A stretch of 64,000 nucleotides of DNA from Streptomyces sp. SID13031 (GTDB lineage: Bacteria > Actinomycetota > Actinomycetes > Propionibacteriales > Kribbellaceae), in contig NZ_JAAGLV010000001.1 of assembly GCF_010548305.1 (NCBI RefSeq), positions 868,001-932,000 on the forward strand, given 5' to 3'. Below the pieces are notes generated by a model that did no database searches, was not told the origin of the DNA, and was given only the letters and a program-made list of their open reading frames with translations. Below are positions 52,797-62,413 of the stretch, piece by piece (positions within the stretch are counted from its first letter, which is position 1; each line of letters begins with the position of its first letter). The position numbers were made by a program, and so were the translations under genes.

Positions 52797-53576
52797 ATGA
52801 ACACGATTGGGGACAAGCGCAGTTGGAGCGATGCCCAACTGCGTAAGGCGGTTGAGGACAACAGGTCTTGGCGGGCGGTTGCCCGCGCTCTGGGTCTGAA
52901 GGACACCTCCGCGGGTGTGATTCGCACCATCAAGCGGCATGCGCTCAGGCTTGAGTTGGACAGCGAACACTTCACCGGGCAGCGCCGATGGACAGATGGT
53001 CAGCTTCGTGAAGCTCTGCTTGGATCGACCTGCTGGAGCGAGGTCTTCGTCAGCCTTGGAATCTCCGACAGCGGTCAGGACCGAGTCCGGATCAAGGGGC
53101 ATGCCGTCCGGCTCGATCTCGACTGCAGCCACTTGAAGACGCCACACCGTGCGTCGATGACGGGCGAGGTGTTCGACCAGCCGGTTCAGCCGGAAATGCT
53201 CAGTGCTGCGGCACCAGGCATTGCCATGGCGTGGTTCGCCATGCGTGGTTGCGCGGTCGCGTTGCCTGTCGAACCGCAGTTGTATGACCTCTTGGTGACC
53301 ACTAAGGATGGTATCCAGCGGGTGCAGATCAAGACGGGTGTCCGCGCAAACGGTCGGGGCCGCTGGAGCGTCGGTGTGGGGCGGCGCCCGTACCTGCTCG
53401 ACAAGTCGGCCGGCAAGATGCCCTACGATCCGGATTCTCTCGACCTGTTCTTCATCGTCCTCGGTGACGGCAGCATCTACGTGATCCCGAGTTCCGTCCT
53501 CGCCGGGCGAGTCGGGATCTATGTCGACACCTACCTGCCGTATCGCGTAGGTGATGCCTCCGGCGTCGTGAGCTGA
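52797..53576 (+). CDS. Free-standing PD-(D/E)XK endonuclease with duplicated DNA-binding region
   Basis: The 259-residue protein has two copies of a helix-rich DNA-binding module at about 8-58 and 62-115, seen in the shared pattern W-x-D-x-QLR and LG followed by IK-x-HA-x-RL-x-LD. The C-terminal 140 residues show a nuclease core: AMAWFAMRG helix, the acidic YDLLVTT strand and VQIKT with the catalytic lysine. This matches the group I intron-associated PD-(D/E)XK nucleases (I-Ssp6803I-like homing enzymes of tRNA introns). Here the tRNA is uninterrupted. The ATG lies 6 nt after the terminator with no ribosome-binding site. GC appears lower than in neighbouring genes, suggesting acquisition. Confidence 0.7.
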   Translation: MNTIGDKRSWSDAQLRKAVEDNRSWRAVARALGLKDTSAGVIRTIKRHALRLELDSEHFTGQRRWTDGQLREALLGSTCWSEVFVSLGISDSGQDRVRIKGHAVRLDLDCSHLKTPHRASMTGEVFDQPVQPEMLSAAAPGIAMAWFAMRGCAVALPVEPQLYDLLVTTKDGIQRVQIKTGVRANGRGRWSVGVGRRPYLLDKSAGKMPYDPDSLDLFFIVLGDGSIYVIPSSVLAGRVGIYVDTYLPYRVGDASGVVS

Positions 53577-53644
53577 GGGGGAGAAGCCGTCACCACACTC
53601 GCCGACTTGATTGCGGAGTAATGATGTAAGCAGGAGGCGGCGAG

Positions 53645-54574
53645 ATGATGGATGACGATGTGTTGGATGCGTACTCCCGGGTGGTGTCGGGGGTGGCGGA
53701 GCGGTTGATTCCGCGGGTGGCGAGTCTGCGGGTGCAGGGGCGGCGGGGTGACTCGTCCGGGTCGGCTGTGGTGCTGACCGGTGACGGGCATCTGCTGACG
53801 AACGCGCATGTTGTCGGTGATGGCAGCAGCGCGACGGCGGAGTTCGCGGACGGTACGGCGGCGCAGGCGCGGGTTATCGGGGTGGACCGGCTGTCCGATC
53901 TCGCGGTACTGCGGGCTGACCGGGAGATCCCCGACCCGCCGGAGTACGGCGACGCGGACAAGCTCAAGGTCGGCAATCTCGTGGTTGCCGTGGGCAACCC
54001 GCTGGGCCTGGCCGGGAGCGTGACGGCCGGGGTGGTGAGCGCTCTCGGGCGATCGCTGCCGGTCCGGTCGGGGACGGCGAGCCGGATCATCGAGGACGTG
54101 ATCCAGACCGACGCGGCGCTCAACCCGGGCAACTCCGGCGGAGCGCTTGCCGATGGCAACGGTCGCGTGATCGGCATCAACACGGCGGTCGCGGGCATCG
54201 GTCTCGGCCTGGCCGTGCCGATGAACCCGACCACCCGCAGGATCATCTACGCGTTGCTGCATGACGGCAGAGTCCGCCGCGCCTACTTGGGCTTGGTCAC
54301 CACCCCGGCCCCGCTACGCCCGCAGTTGGCGGAGCGCTTCGGTCAACGGAGCGCGCTGCGCGTGGTCGAGGTGATTTCCGGCAGTCCGGCCGCGGAAGCC
54401 GGCTTGCGCCAAGGCGACCTGGTCCTCGCGGTAGACGGCACTCCGCTGCGAGACGCCCAATCCCTCCAACGCCAGCTCTTCGCCGACGCGATCGGGCGTC
54501 GTACTGAGATCACCGCAGTCCGCAATGACGCCCTGGTCGACGTCGTCGCCGAGCCGGCCGAGCTCACCGACTGA
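53645..54574 (+). CDS. HtrA/DegP-like serine protease without signal peptide
   Basis: The 309-residue protein has a trypsin-like domain with the triad His55 (TNAHVV), Asp85 (LSDLAVL) and Ser164 (NPGNSGGAL), and one C-terminal PDZ domain (about 225-305, with SGSPAAEAGLRQGDLVLAVDG). HtrA proteases handle misfolded proteins, normally outside the membrane. This one has neither a signal peptide nor a membrane segment, so it should be cytoplasmic. AGGAGG lies before the ATG at 53645. Its last 11 nt overlap the convergent GNAT gene. Confidence 0.9.
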   Translation: MMDDDVLDAYSRVVSGVAERLIPRVASLRVQGRRGDSSGSAVVLTGDGHLLTNAHVVGDGSSATAEFADGTAAQARVIGVDRLSDLAVLRADREIPDPPEYGDADKLKVGNLVVAVGNPLGLAGSVTAGVVSALGRSLPVRSGTASRIIEDVIQTDAALNPGNSGGALADGNGRVIGINTAVAGIGLGLAVPMNPTTRRIIYALLHDGRVRRAYLGLVTTPAPLRPQLAERFGQRSALRVVEVISGSPAAEAGLRQGDLVLAVDGTPLRDAQSLQRQLFADAIGRRTEITAVRNDALVDVVAEPAELTD

Positions 54575-55097
54575 GCGGAGCCTTGAGTAGTACGCCGGTG
54601 CCTGGCTTGAGTGGGGAGTTGGGGAAGGTGAAGTTGCGGGTGACTTCGGTGAAACCCAACCTCTGGTGGAGGTCGAGGGTTGCGTTGTTGGCGAGGTTCG
54701 CGAAGTAGTGGATCTCGTCGGCGCGTTCGGCCGTCCAGCGCATTCGGTCGAGGGTGAGCAGCTCGCCGATCCCGTACCGCCGCCAGGTCGGCGCGACGAT
54801 CAGGCCGACCAGGTAGTAGCCGGTTGGGGCCGTTGGATACTCGGGGGTGAGTTCGTAGTGAAATACGCCGCCGTAGCCGATCACTTCGGATTCTGCGCAG
54901 GCGACCGCGACGTACCGGTCGGCCTGCTCGAGATCGGTGAGCAACCGCTCTCTGCGGTCCTCGGCGGATCCGCCAGTGCGGGTGACGATCAACTCGGCGC
55001 AGACAGCGAGATCCGCGGCGACGGCCGGTCGTACCGAGATCGCGCTCTCTGTAGGCCGGCGGGTCGAGTCGGGGTCGTAGGGCGCGAAACCGTTCAT
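54564..55097 (-). CDS. GNAT family N-acetyltransferase
   Basis: The 177-residue protein has a single GNAT domain: the start SVRPAVAADLAVCAELI, the strand YYLVGLIVAPTWRRYGIGELL with the R-R-Y-G-I-G acetyl-CoA loop, and the late NATLDLHQRLGFTEV. The substrate is unknown. TAGGCT (plus-strand 55106-55111) lies 8 nt upstream of the ATG at 55097, suggesting a leaderless message. It converges on the HtrA gene with an 11-nt overlap. Confidence 0.88.
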   Translation of the reverse strand: MNGFAPYDPDSTRRPTESAISVRPAVAADLAVCAELIVTRTGGSAEDRRERLLTDLEQADRYVAVACAESEVIGYGGVFHYELTPEYPTAPTGYYLVGLIVAPTWRRYGIGELLTLDRMRWTAERADEIHYFANLANNATLDLHQRLGFTEVTRNFTFPNSPLKPGTGVLLKAPLSR

Positions 55098-55235
55098 GAA
55101 CGCCGAGCCTAGGGCGCAAGCGCGATCGAAGGCTTCGGTGCCCGCAGGTTCGGGCCGTTGCCGAGGTGGGCAACTACTTTCGGTGTGACTAGAGTCGCGG
55201 TGAGCAATCTACCGGACCGCCCTCTGGAGACCGTC

Positions 55236-55420
55236 ATGCGTCGTCGTACCTTGCTGGGCTCGATCGTTGCCGCTCCGTTGGGGGCGGCGGTGCTTGGCCA
55301 GACGAAGCCCAGCTGGAAGAGGCTCGCGGCATCCTCTGACGCTCACCCGCTGCACGCCCAACGGCGCGAGCGGCCACCGTCGACGGGCCCGCCAGCTGCA
55401 GACGTACCAGTTGCGGATCT
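55236..55420 (+). pseudogene. Remnant of an exported-protein gene: ribosome-binding site and Tat signal only
   Basis: CTGGAGA stands 7 nt before an ATG that begins MRRRTLLGSIVAAPLGAAVLG, a good Tat signal. Within about 30 further codons, recognisable sequence ends and the frame continues antisense to the MBL hydrolase gene, whose stop is at 55419. The original mature protein has therefore been lost, probably by a deletion near 55330-55420. Its identity cannot be told. Confidence 0.5.
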
Positions 55421-56078
55421 ACCAGCCGCGGGTGCGCCACTCTCCGAGGGATGGGCGTTCGGTGCCGAGGGTGGTGTCGGCGCCGTGGCCTGGGTAGACC
55501 CAGGTCTCGTCGGGGAGGCGGGCGAAGAGTTTGGTCTCGACGTCGTTCAGCAAGGACTCGAAGTTCGCCTTGTTGCCGCGGGTGTTGCCGACGCCGCCGG
55601 GGAACAGGGAGTCGCCGGTGAAGAGGTGCGGCGGGCCCGTCGGGTCGTCGTACAGGAGGGCGATCGAGCCGGGGGTATGGCCGACCAGCTGGATCACTTC
55701 GAGGCTGAGCTCGCCGAAGTGGATCCGGTCGCCGTCGCCGACGGGCTCGTCCGTGTGGACCGGGATGCCTTCGGCGTCGTCGCGACCGGCGACGGTCGCG
55801 GCGCTCGTCCGGGCGACCACCTCGGCGAGTGCCTGCCAGTGGTCCGGGTGCTGGTGGGTGGTGATGACGCGGCTGATCCCGCCCTCGCCGATCACCTTGA
55901 GCAGCGTGCCGGCCTCGTCGGCGGCGTCGATCAGCACCTGCTCGTCGGTGATCCGGCTGCGTAGCAGGTAGGCGTTGTTGTTCGTCGGGCCCACGGCGAC
56001 CTTGGTGATCATCAGCTTGGCCAGCTCGTGCGTCTGCGCCGGCCCGCCGACGTGGACGTTGCCGTGATACTCCGTCAT
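55419..56078 (-). CDS. MBL-fold metallohydrolase (glyoxalase II-like)
   Basis: The 219-residue protein has the metallo-beta-lactamase signature TTHQHPDHW (His75, His77, Asp79, His80), a second histidine in LVGHTPGS, the bridging aspartate in LFTGDSLF and the last histidine in VYPGHGADT. It is in the glyoxalase II-like branch, which often acts on thioesters; in a mycothiol-using organism a mycothiol adduct is possible but unproven. The start is ATG at 56078. Its 3' end abuts the truncated gene on the other strand. Confidence 0.9.
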   Translation of the reverse strand: MTEYHGNVHVGGPAQTHELAKLMITKVAVGPTNNNAYLLRSRITDEQVLIDAADEAGTLLKVIGEGGISRVITTHQHPDHWQALAEVVARTSAATVAGRDDAEGIPVHTDEPVGDGDRIHFGELSLEVIQLVGHTPGSIALLYDDPTGPPHLFTGDSLFPGGVGNTRGNKANFESLLNDVETKLFARLPDETWVYPGHGADTTLGTERPSLGEWRTRGW

Positions 56079-56097
56079 GCGTTCTCCCTAAGTCAGG

Positions 56098-56811
56098 TCA
56101 TCCCCATGGCGGCGGCTCCGGCAGGGCGCCACCCGGCTCCCTGCCCAGCTCGCTGCCGTCGCTCCGGCCGAGCACCCAGCTCAGCAGAGCGGCACTGCCG
56201 CCAGTGACGATCCTTGCACCGGCGGGACGAACGGGTGACGACCAGGTGGTGTCAGAGCTCTCCAGTACTACGGGAAACCCGCTGGGCCAGCGACTGGTCG
56301 TGTAGGTGAGCAGCGCATCGCGCGACCCGGCCGGTACGTCGTCGAACGTGTACCCGAGACCCAGGTCGACGTGGTGCACCTCCAACTCGTTCAGCCGGGC
56401 GGTGACCACCTGGCTCGCAGTACGGACGGCTCCGCTCGGCCAGCTCACCTCGACGGCCCACGCATCGGCCGGGAGGTTCTCGAAACGCTCCAGCAGTCGT
56501 GCCTCGGAGTCGGCGATGTCCTTGAGTTGTTCCGGGAGCGGCCGGGCGGCGCCGTCGGCGATATCGGCCTCCCGGGCCTCCATCGACACGTACATCGGCT
56601 TGCGGACGCCGGTACGAGCCCAGTCGCACAGGTTGACCAGGGCGTCGGCGTTGCGGGCGATGTGGCTCAGCACGTGGCCCACGGTCCAGCCGGGCAGCAG
56701 CGACGGGCGCAGTACTGAATCGTCCGATAGTTGGGTGACGGTGTCGAGCAGCCGTCGGTTCGCGGACGGTAACTCGGCGATGAGGCGGCTCGTTGGCTCC
56801 GGTGCGACCAT
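56098..56811 (-). CDS. Maleylpyruvate isomerase-family mycothiol-dependent protein
   Basis: The 237-residue protein has the DinB-like N-terminal four-helix fold of mycothiol-dependent enzymes: [21 protein letters not shown] gives the first zinc histidine, and [15 protein letters not shown] gives the later Glu and His. Family members isomerise maleylpyruvate or transfer mycothiol; the precise reaction is not predictable. The ATG at 56811 follows TAGAGT (plus-strand 56818-56823) by 6 nt, next to a LexA-box-like site. It lies upstream of, and divergent from, uvrA. A role in stress handling fits the context. Confidence 0.85.
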   Translation of the reverse strand: MVAPEPTSRLIAELPSANRRLLDTVTQLSDDSVLRPSLLPGWTVGHVLSHIARNADALVNLCDWARTGVRKPMYVSMEAREADIADGAARPLPEQLKDIADSEARLLERFENLPADAWAVEVSWPSGAVRTASQVVTARLNELEVHHVDLGLGYTFDDVPAGSRDALLTYTTSRWPSGFPVVLESSDTTWSSPVRPAGARIVTGGSAALLSWVLGRSDGSELGREPGGALPEPPPWG

Positions 56812-56823
56812 GTCTGGACTCTA

Positions 56824-56839
56824 TCGAATATGCTTTCGA
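56824..56839. promoter_or_regulatory. LexA-box-like palindrome between the isomerase gene and uvrA
   Basis: TCGAATATGCTTTCGA matches the actinobacterial SOS box TCGAAC-N4-GTTCGA at 10 of 12 positions. It is 111 nt before uvrA and immediately beside the -10 box of the isomerase gene. Confidence 0.45.
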
Positions 56840-56950
56840 AAGACCTCCTGGATCCGGGCCGCCGACCGGCTGGGAAGTTTTTGTCGGTGGGCCCCGTTAG
56901 CATCACGGATTGCCCGAGAAATCCCTCGAGAACGGCTGAGAGTAGAGCTT

Positions 56951-60025
<3,075 letters not shown>

Positions 60026-60040
60026 CCCGCAGTACCGAAT

Positions 60041-60077
60041 CAGGACCCCTGTCACGGTTGACGTGGCAGGGGTCCTG
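60041..60077 (+). terminator. First terminator behind uvrA
   Basis: CAGGACCCCTGTCAC (60041-60055) and GTGGCAGGGGTCCTG (60063-60077) pair over 15 bp with one wobble, followed by TTCTGTCTG. Confidence 0.8.
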
Positions 60078-60099
60078 TTCTGTCTGAGGCTGCCCGGAA

Positions 60100-60136
60100 T
60101 CCGGAGTCGTCCGGCGAGCCGCCGGACGACTCCGGA
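60100..60136 (+). terminator. Second terminator behind uvrA
   Basis: TCCGGAGTCGTCCGGCG (60100-60116) is an exact 17-bp complement of 60120-60136 around an AGC loop. The remaining intergenic bases (60137-60324) show only the Rieske gene ribosome-binding site near the end. Confidence 0.7.
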
Positions 60137-60324
60137 GCCGGCTGCCAGGGTGGTCGAGCGCGCTACTCGGTAAAGATCCACCGGACGTTGAACCATCCGG
60201 GCGACTGGCCCGTGTAGGGAAGATATCGGCGCCTCACCGCACGGGATTTGGTGTCGTCGGCTACAACAGCAAGAAGCGGAACGTTCAACTACTTTTGCCA
60301 ACAAGCTCTTGGAGGTCCAGATTC

Positions 60325-60861
60325 ATGAGCAACGACAGAACGGCAGAACTCGCCCGGGCGATCGACACTCTGCGTGACCGGCGGGCGGTGCTCCGAGGCG
60401 CCGCAGTGGCCGGCCTCGCCGGTGTCAGCGTCCCGTTGCTCGCCGCATGCGGTGGCGGCGACGACGCGAGCAGCACGCCATCCAGCGGGGGCACCACCTC
60501 CGCACCCACCTCGGCGCCGACGTCGGCCCCGAGCTCAGCGGCGTCATCCTCCAGTACGCCGTCCAGCGGCGGCGGGGGAGCGGTCCTCGGTCCGGTCAGC
60601 GATGTCCCGGTGGGTGGCGGCAAGATCTACGACAAGATCGTGGTGACCCAGCCGGCCGCGGGCGAGTTCAAGGCCTTCACGGCCGTCTGCACGCACGCGG
60701 GCTGCATCGTCCGGACGGTCGAGAACGGCACCATCAACTGCCCCTGCCACGGCAGCAAGTTCAGCGCCACTGACGGCAGCGTGCAGGGCGGCCCGGCACC
60801 GGCGCCGCTCGCGGCGGTCCAGGTGACCGTCTCAGGTGGCAACATCCTCGGCCCCGCCTAA
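60325..60861 (+). CDS. Rieske (2Fe-2S) lipoprotein
   Basis: The 178-residue protein has a Tat-type lipoprotein signal (DRRAVLRGAAVAGLAGVSV and then LLAAC, Cys42), a linker of about 45 residues made mostly of Ser, Thr, Ala, Pro and Gly, and a Rieske domain with both cluster motifs, VCTHAGC and CPCHGS. The domain probably sits outside the membrane on a flexible tether and passes electrons to an unknown partner. GGAGGT precedes the ATG at 60325. No oxygenase or cytochrome gene is adjacent. Confidence 0.92.
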   Translation: MSNDRTAELARAIDTLRDRRAVLRGAAVAGLAGVSVPLLAACGGGDDASSTPSSGGTTSAPTSAPTSAPSSAASSSSTPSSGGGGAVLGPVSDVPVGGGKIYDKIVVTQPAAGEFKAFTAVCTHAGCIVRTVENGTINCPCHGSKFSATDGSVQGGPAPAPLAAVQVTVSGGNILGPA

Positions 60862-60875
60862 GCATCGCCCTCCAT

Positions 60876-60958
60876 TTCGGCGGTTAACCGCCCAGCTGGT
60901 GGGTTGGCACCTCGGATTCAGGGGTGACAACCCACCAGTTCAGCGGTTAACCGCCGAA
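60876..60958. terminator. Long inverted repeat between convergent Rieske and subtilase genes
   Basis: Arms 60876-60906 and 60928-60958 match at 28 of 31 positions when one is complemented; each contains the palindrome CGGTTAACCG. The stop codon of the minus-strand protease gene (60947-60949) lies in one arm. A short inner hairpin CACCTC/GGGGTG adds to the fold. It is placed to end transcription in both directions. Confidence 0.7.
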
Positions 60959-62215
60959 CTGCGGAGCGGGTGGGGAGGTGGTGGCGGTCGGGTCGGCGGC
61001 GCCTACGAAGAGGAGTTTGTTCGGCGAGTCGGTGCCCGGGTCGCTGACCTTGTCCAGGGTCGTCGTGCCGAGCAGTGCGGTGGTGACCTCGGCCGGCTTC
61101 GCATCCGGGTGCGCGCTCAGGTACAGGGCGATGGCGCCGGCGACGTGCGGGCACGCCATCGACGTACCGCTCATCTTCGTGGTCGAGTCCGGTGCGGTGA
61201 TGGCGACCGACTCGATGTCGACGCCCGGTGCGAACAAGTCGACGCACTTGCCCCAGTTGGAGAAGTTCGCCTTCACGTCCTTGTCGTCGGTCGCGCCGAC
61301 CGTGATCGCCACCGGCGCGTTGGCCGGCGACCCGTTGCAGGCGTCCGACGAGTCGTTGCCAGCAGCAACGGCATAGCTGATACCGGCGTCGACCGAGGCC
61401 TTCACGGCCGCATCGAGGGCAGCGTCGGCGCCGCCGCCGAGGCTCATGTTCGCGACCGCGGGCTTCTTCGCGTTCGCTGTCACCCAGTCGATCCCGGCCA
61501 CGACGGTCTCGGTCGAGCCCGAGCCGCTGCAGTCGAGGACCCGGACGCCGAAGATCTTCGCGCCCTTGGCCAGCCCGAAGTTCGTCCCGGCGATGGTGCC
61601 CGCGACGTGGCTGCCGTGGCCCATGCAGTCGACGCCGTTCTGCCCGTCGCCGACGGTGTCGGTGCCGACCGAGGCCCGGCCGCCGAAGTCCTTGTGGGCG
61701 GCGTAGATGCCGGTGTCGATCACGTAGACGCTGACGTTCTCGGCCGTTGCCGACGGCTCGTACTTCTTGTCCAGCGGCAGGTCGCGCTGGTCGGCGCGGT
61801 CCAGACCCCAGGGCGGGTTGTCCTGGGTCGCGTCGAACCTCTGGTTCTGCTGGACGAACGCGACCCGCGAGTCGGCGGCCATCTTCTGTGCCTGCTCCGG
61901 CGACATACTCGCGGAGAAGCCCTTGATCGAGGCGATGAACTGTTTGCGCACCTTGGCGTCGTACGACTTCGCCAGGCTCTGCGTGGTGACCCGGGTCTCC
62001 GCGGGTGAGCGCGACCCGGACAAGACGACGACATAGCTGCCGGGGATCGCGGTGGGGCTGCCGACTCCGCGGACCGTGACGGCTGTCTTGTCCGGTGCGA
62101 TCACACCAGCCTGGCTCGCGGGCGCGGTGGCGACCAGACCGGTCACCGCGAGCGCGGCGGCCGCTGACGCACCGACGGCAGCCCTCAATCGACGGGATGG
62201 TGTCACTGGGGACAT
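60947..62215 (-). CDS. Secreted S8 family (subtilisin-like) serine protease with inhibitor prodomain
   Basis: The 422-residue preproprotein has a signal peptide (SRRLRAAVGASAAAALAVTG to about residue 36), an inhibitor I9-type prodomain (about 50-125; GSYVVVLSG and later VAFVQQNQ), and a proteinase-K-like catalytic domain with Asp167 (VIDTGI), His200 (GHGSHVAG) and Ser352 (GTSMACPHVAG). It should be exported and auto-activated to act on external proteins. GAGGGAG lies before the ATG at 62215; the longer upstream frame lacks a signal-peptide start. The C-terminal 20 residues are Pro/Thr rich. Confidence 0.95.
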   Translation of the reverse strand: MSPVTPSRRLRAAVGASAAAALAVTGLVATAPASQAGVIAPDKTAVTVRGVGSPTAIPGSYVVVLSGSRSPAETRVTTQSLAKSYDAKVRKQFIASIKGFSASMSPEQAQKMAADSRVAFVQQNQRFDATQDNPPWGLDRADQRDLPLDKKYEPSATAENVSVYVIDTGIYAAHKDFGGRASVGTDTVGDGQNGVDCMGHGSHVAGTIAGTNFGLAKGAKIFGVRVLDCSGSGSTETVVAGIDWVTANAKKPAVANMSLGGGADAALDAAVKASVDAGISYAVAAGNDSSDACNGSPANAPVAITVGATDDKDVKANFSNWGKCVDLFAPGVDIESVAITAPDSTTKMSGTSMACPHVAGAIALYLSAHPDAKPAEVTTALLGTTTLDKVSDPGTDSPNKLLFVGAADPTATTSPPAPQFGG

Positions 62216-62401
62216 GGGCGGAGCTCCCTCGAGTTTGCGTGGGCCCGGTTGCCTCACGCTCGGATCCTGCACGTCAACCCTGAGTGACAAGTTACGGATC
62301 CCGCCCATCCCAACCGGGGATCAAACGAGCGGTATGGGACAACCCGCAACACGATCTCCGTCCGACCGTGAGGTGCGGCGAGACTTGTCCGTGGCGCGAA
62401 C

Positions 62402-62407
62402 TAGGCT
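62402..62407 (+). promoter_or_regulatory. -10 box TAGGCT of uvrC
   Basis: TAGGCT ends 6 nt before the GTG at 62414; no ribosome-binding site lies between. Confidence 0.45.
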
Positions 62408-62413
62408 GGGTCG

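Noticed and set aside
53577-53644. Search for an att duplication of the tRNA-Pro 3' end after the endonuclease gene
   Set aside because: No copy of the T-arm/acceptor sequence was found there, so an integrated element with att sites is not supported.
55421-55964. Plus-strand continuation of the Tat-signal frame
   Set aside because: It is antisense to the MBL hydrolase gene and has only shadow-frame composition.
56306-56950. Upstream extension of the uvrA frame
   Set aside because: It overlaps the opposite-strand isomerase gene completely and has no UvrA homology; the GTG at 56951 begins the conserved sequence.
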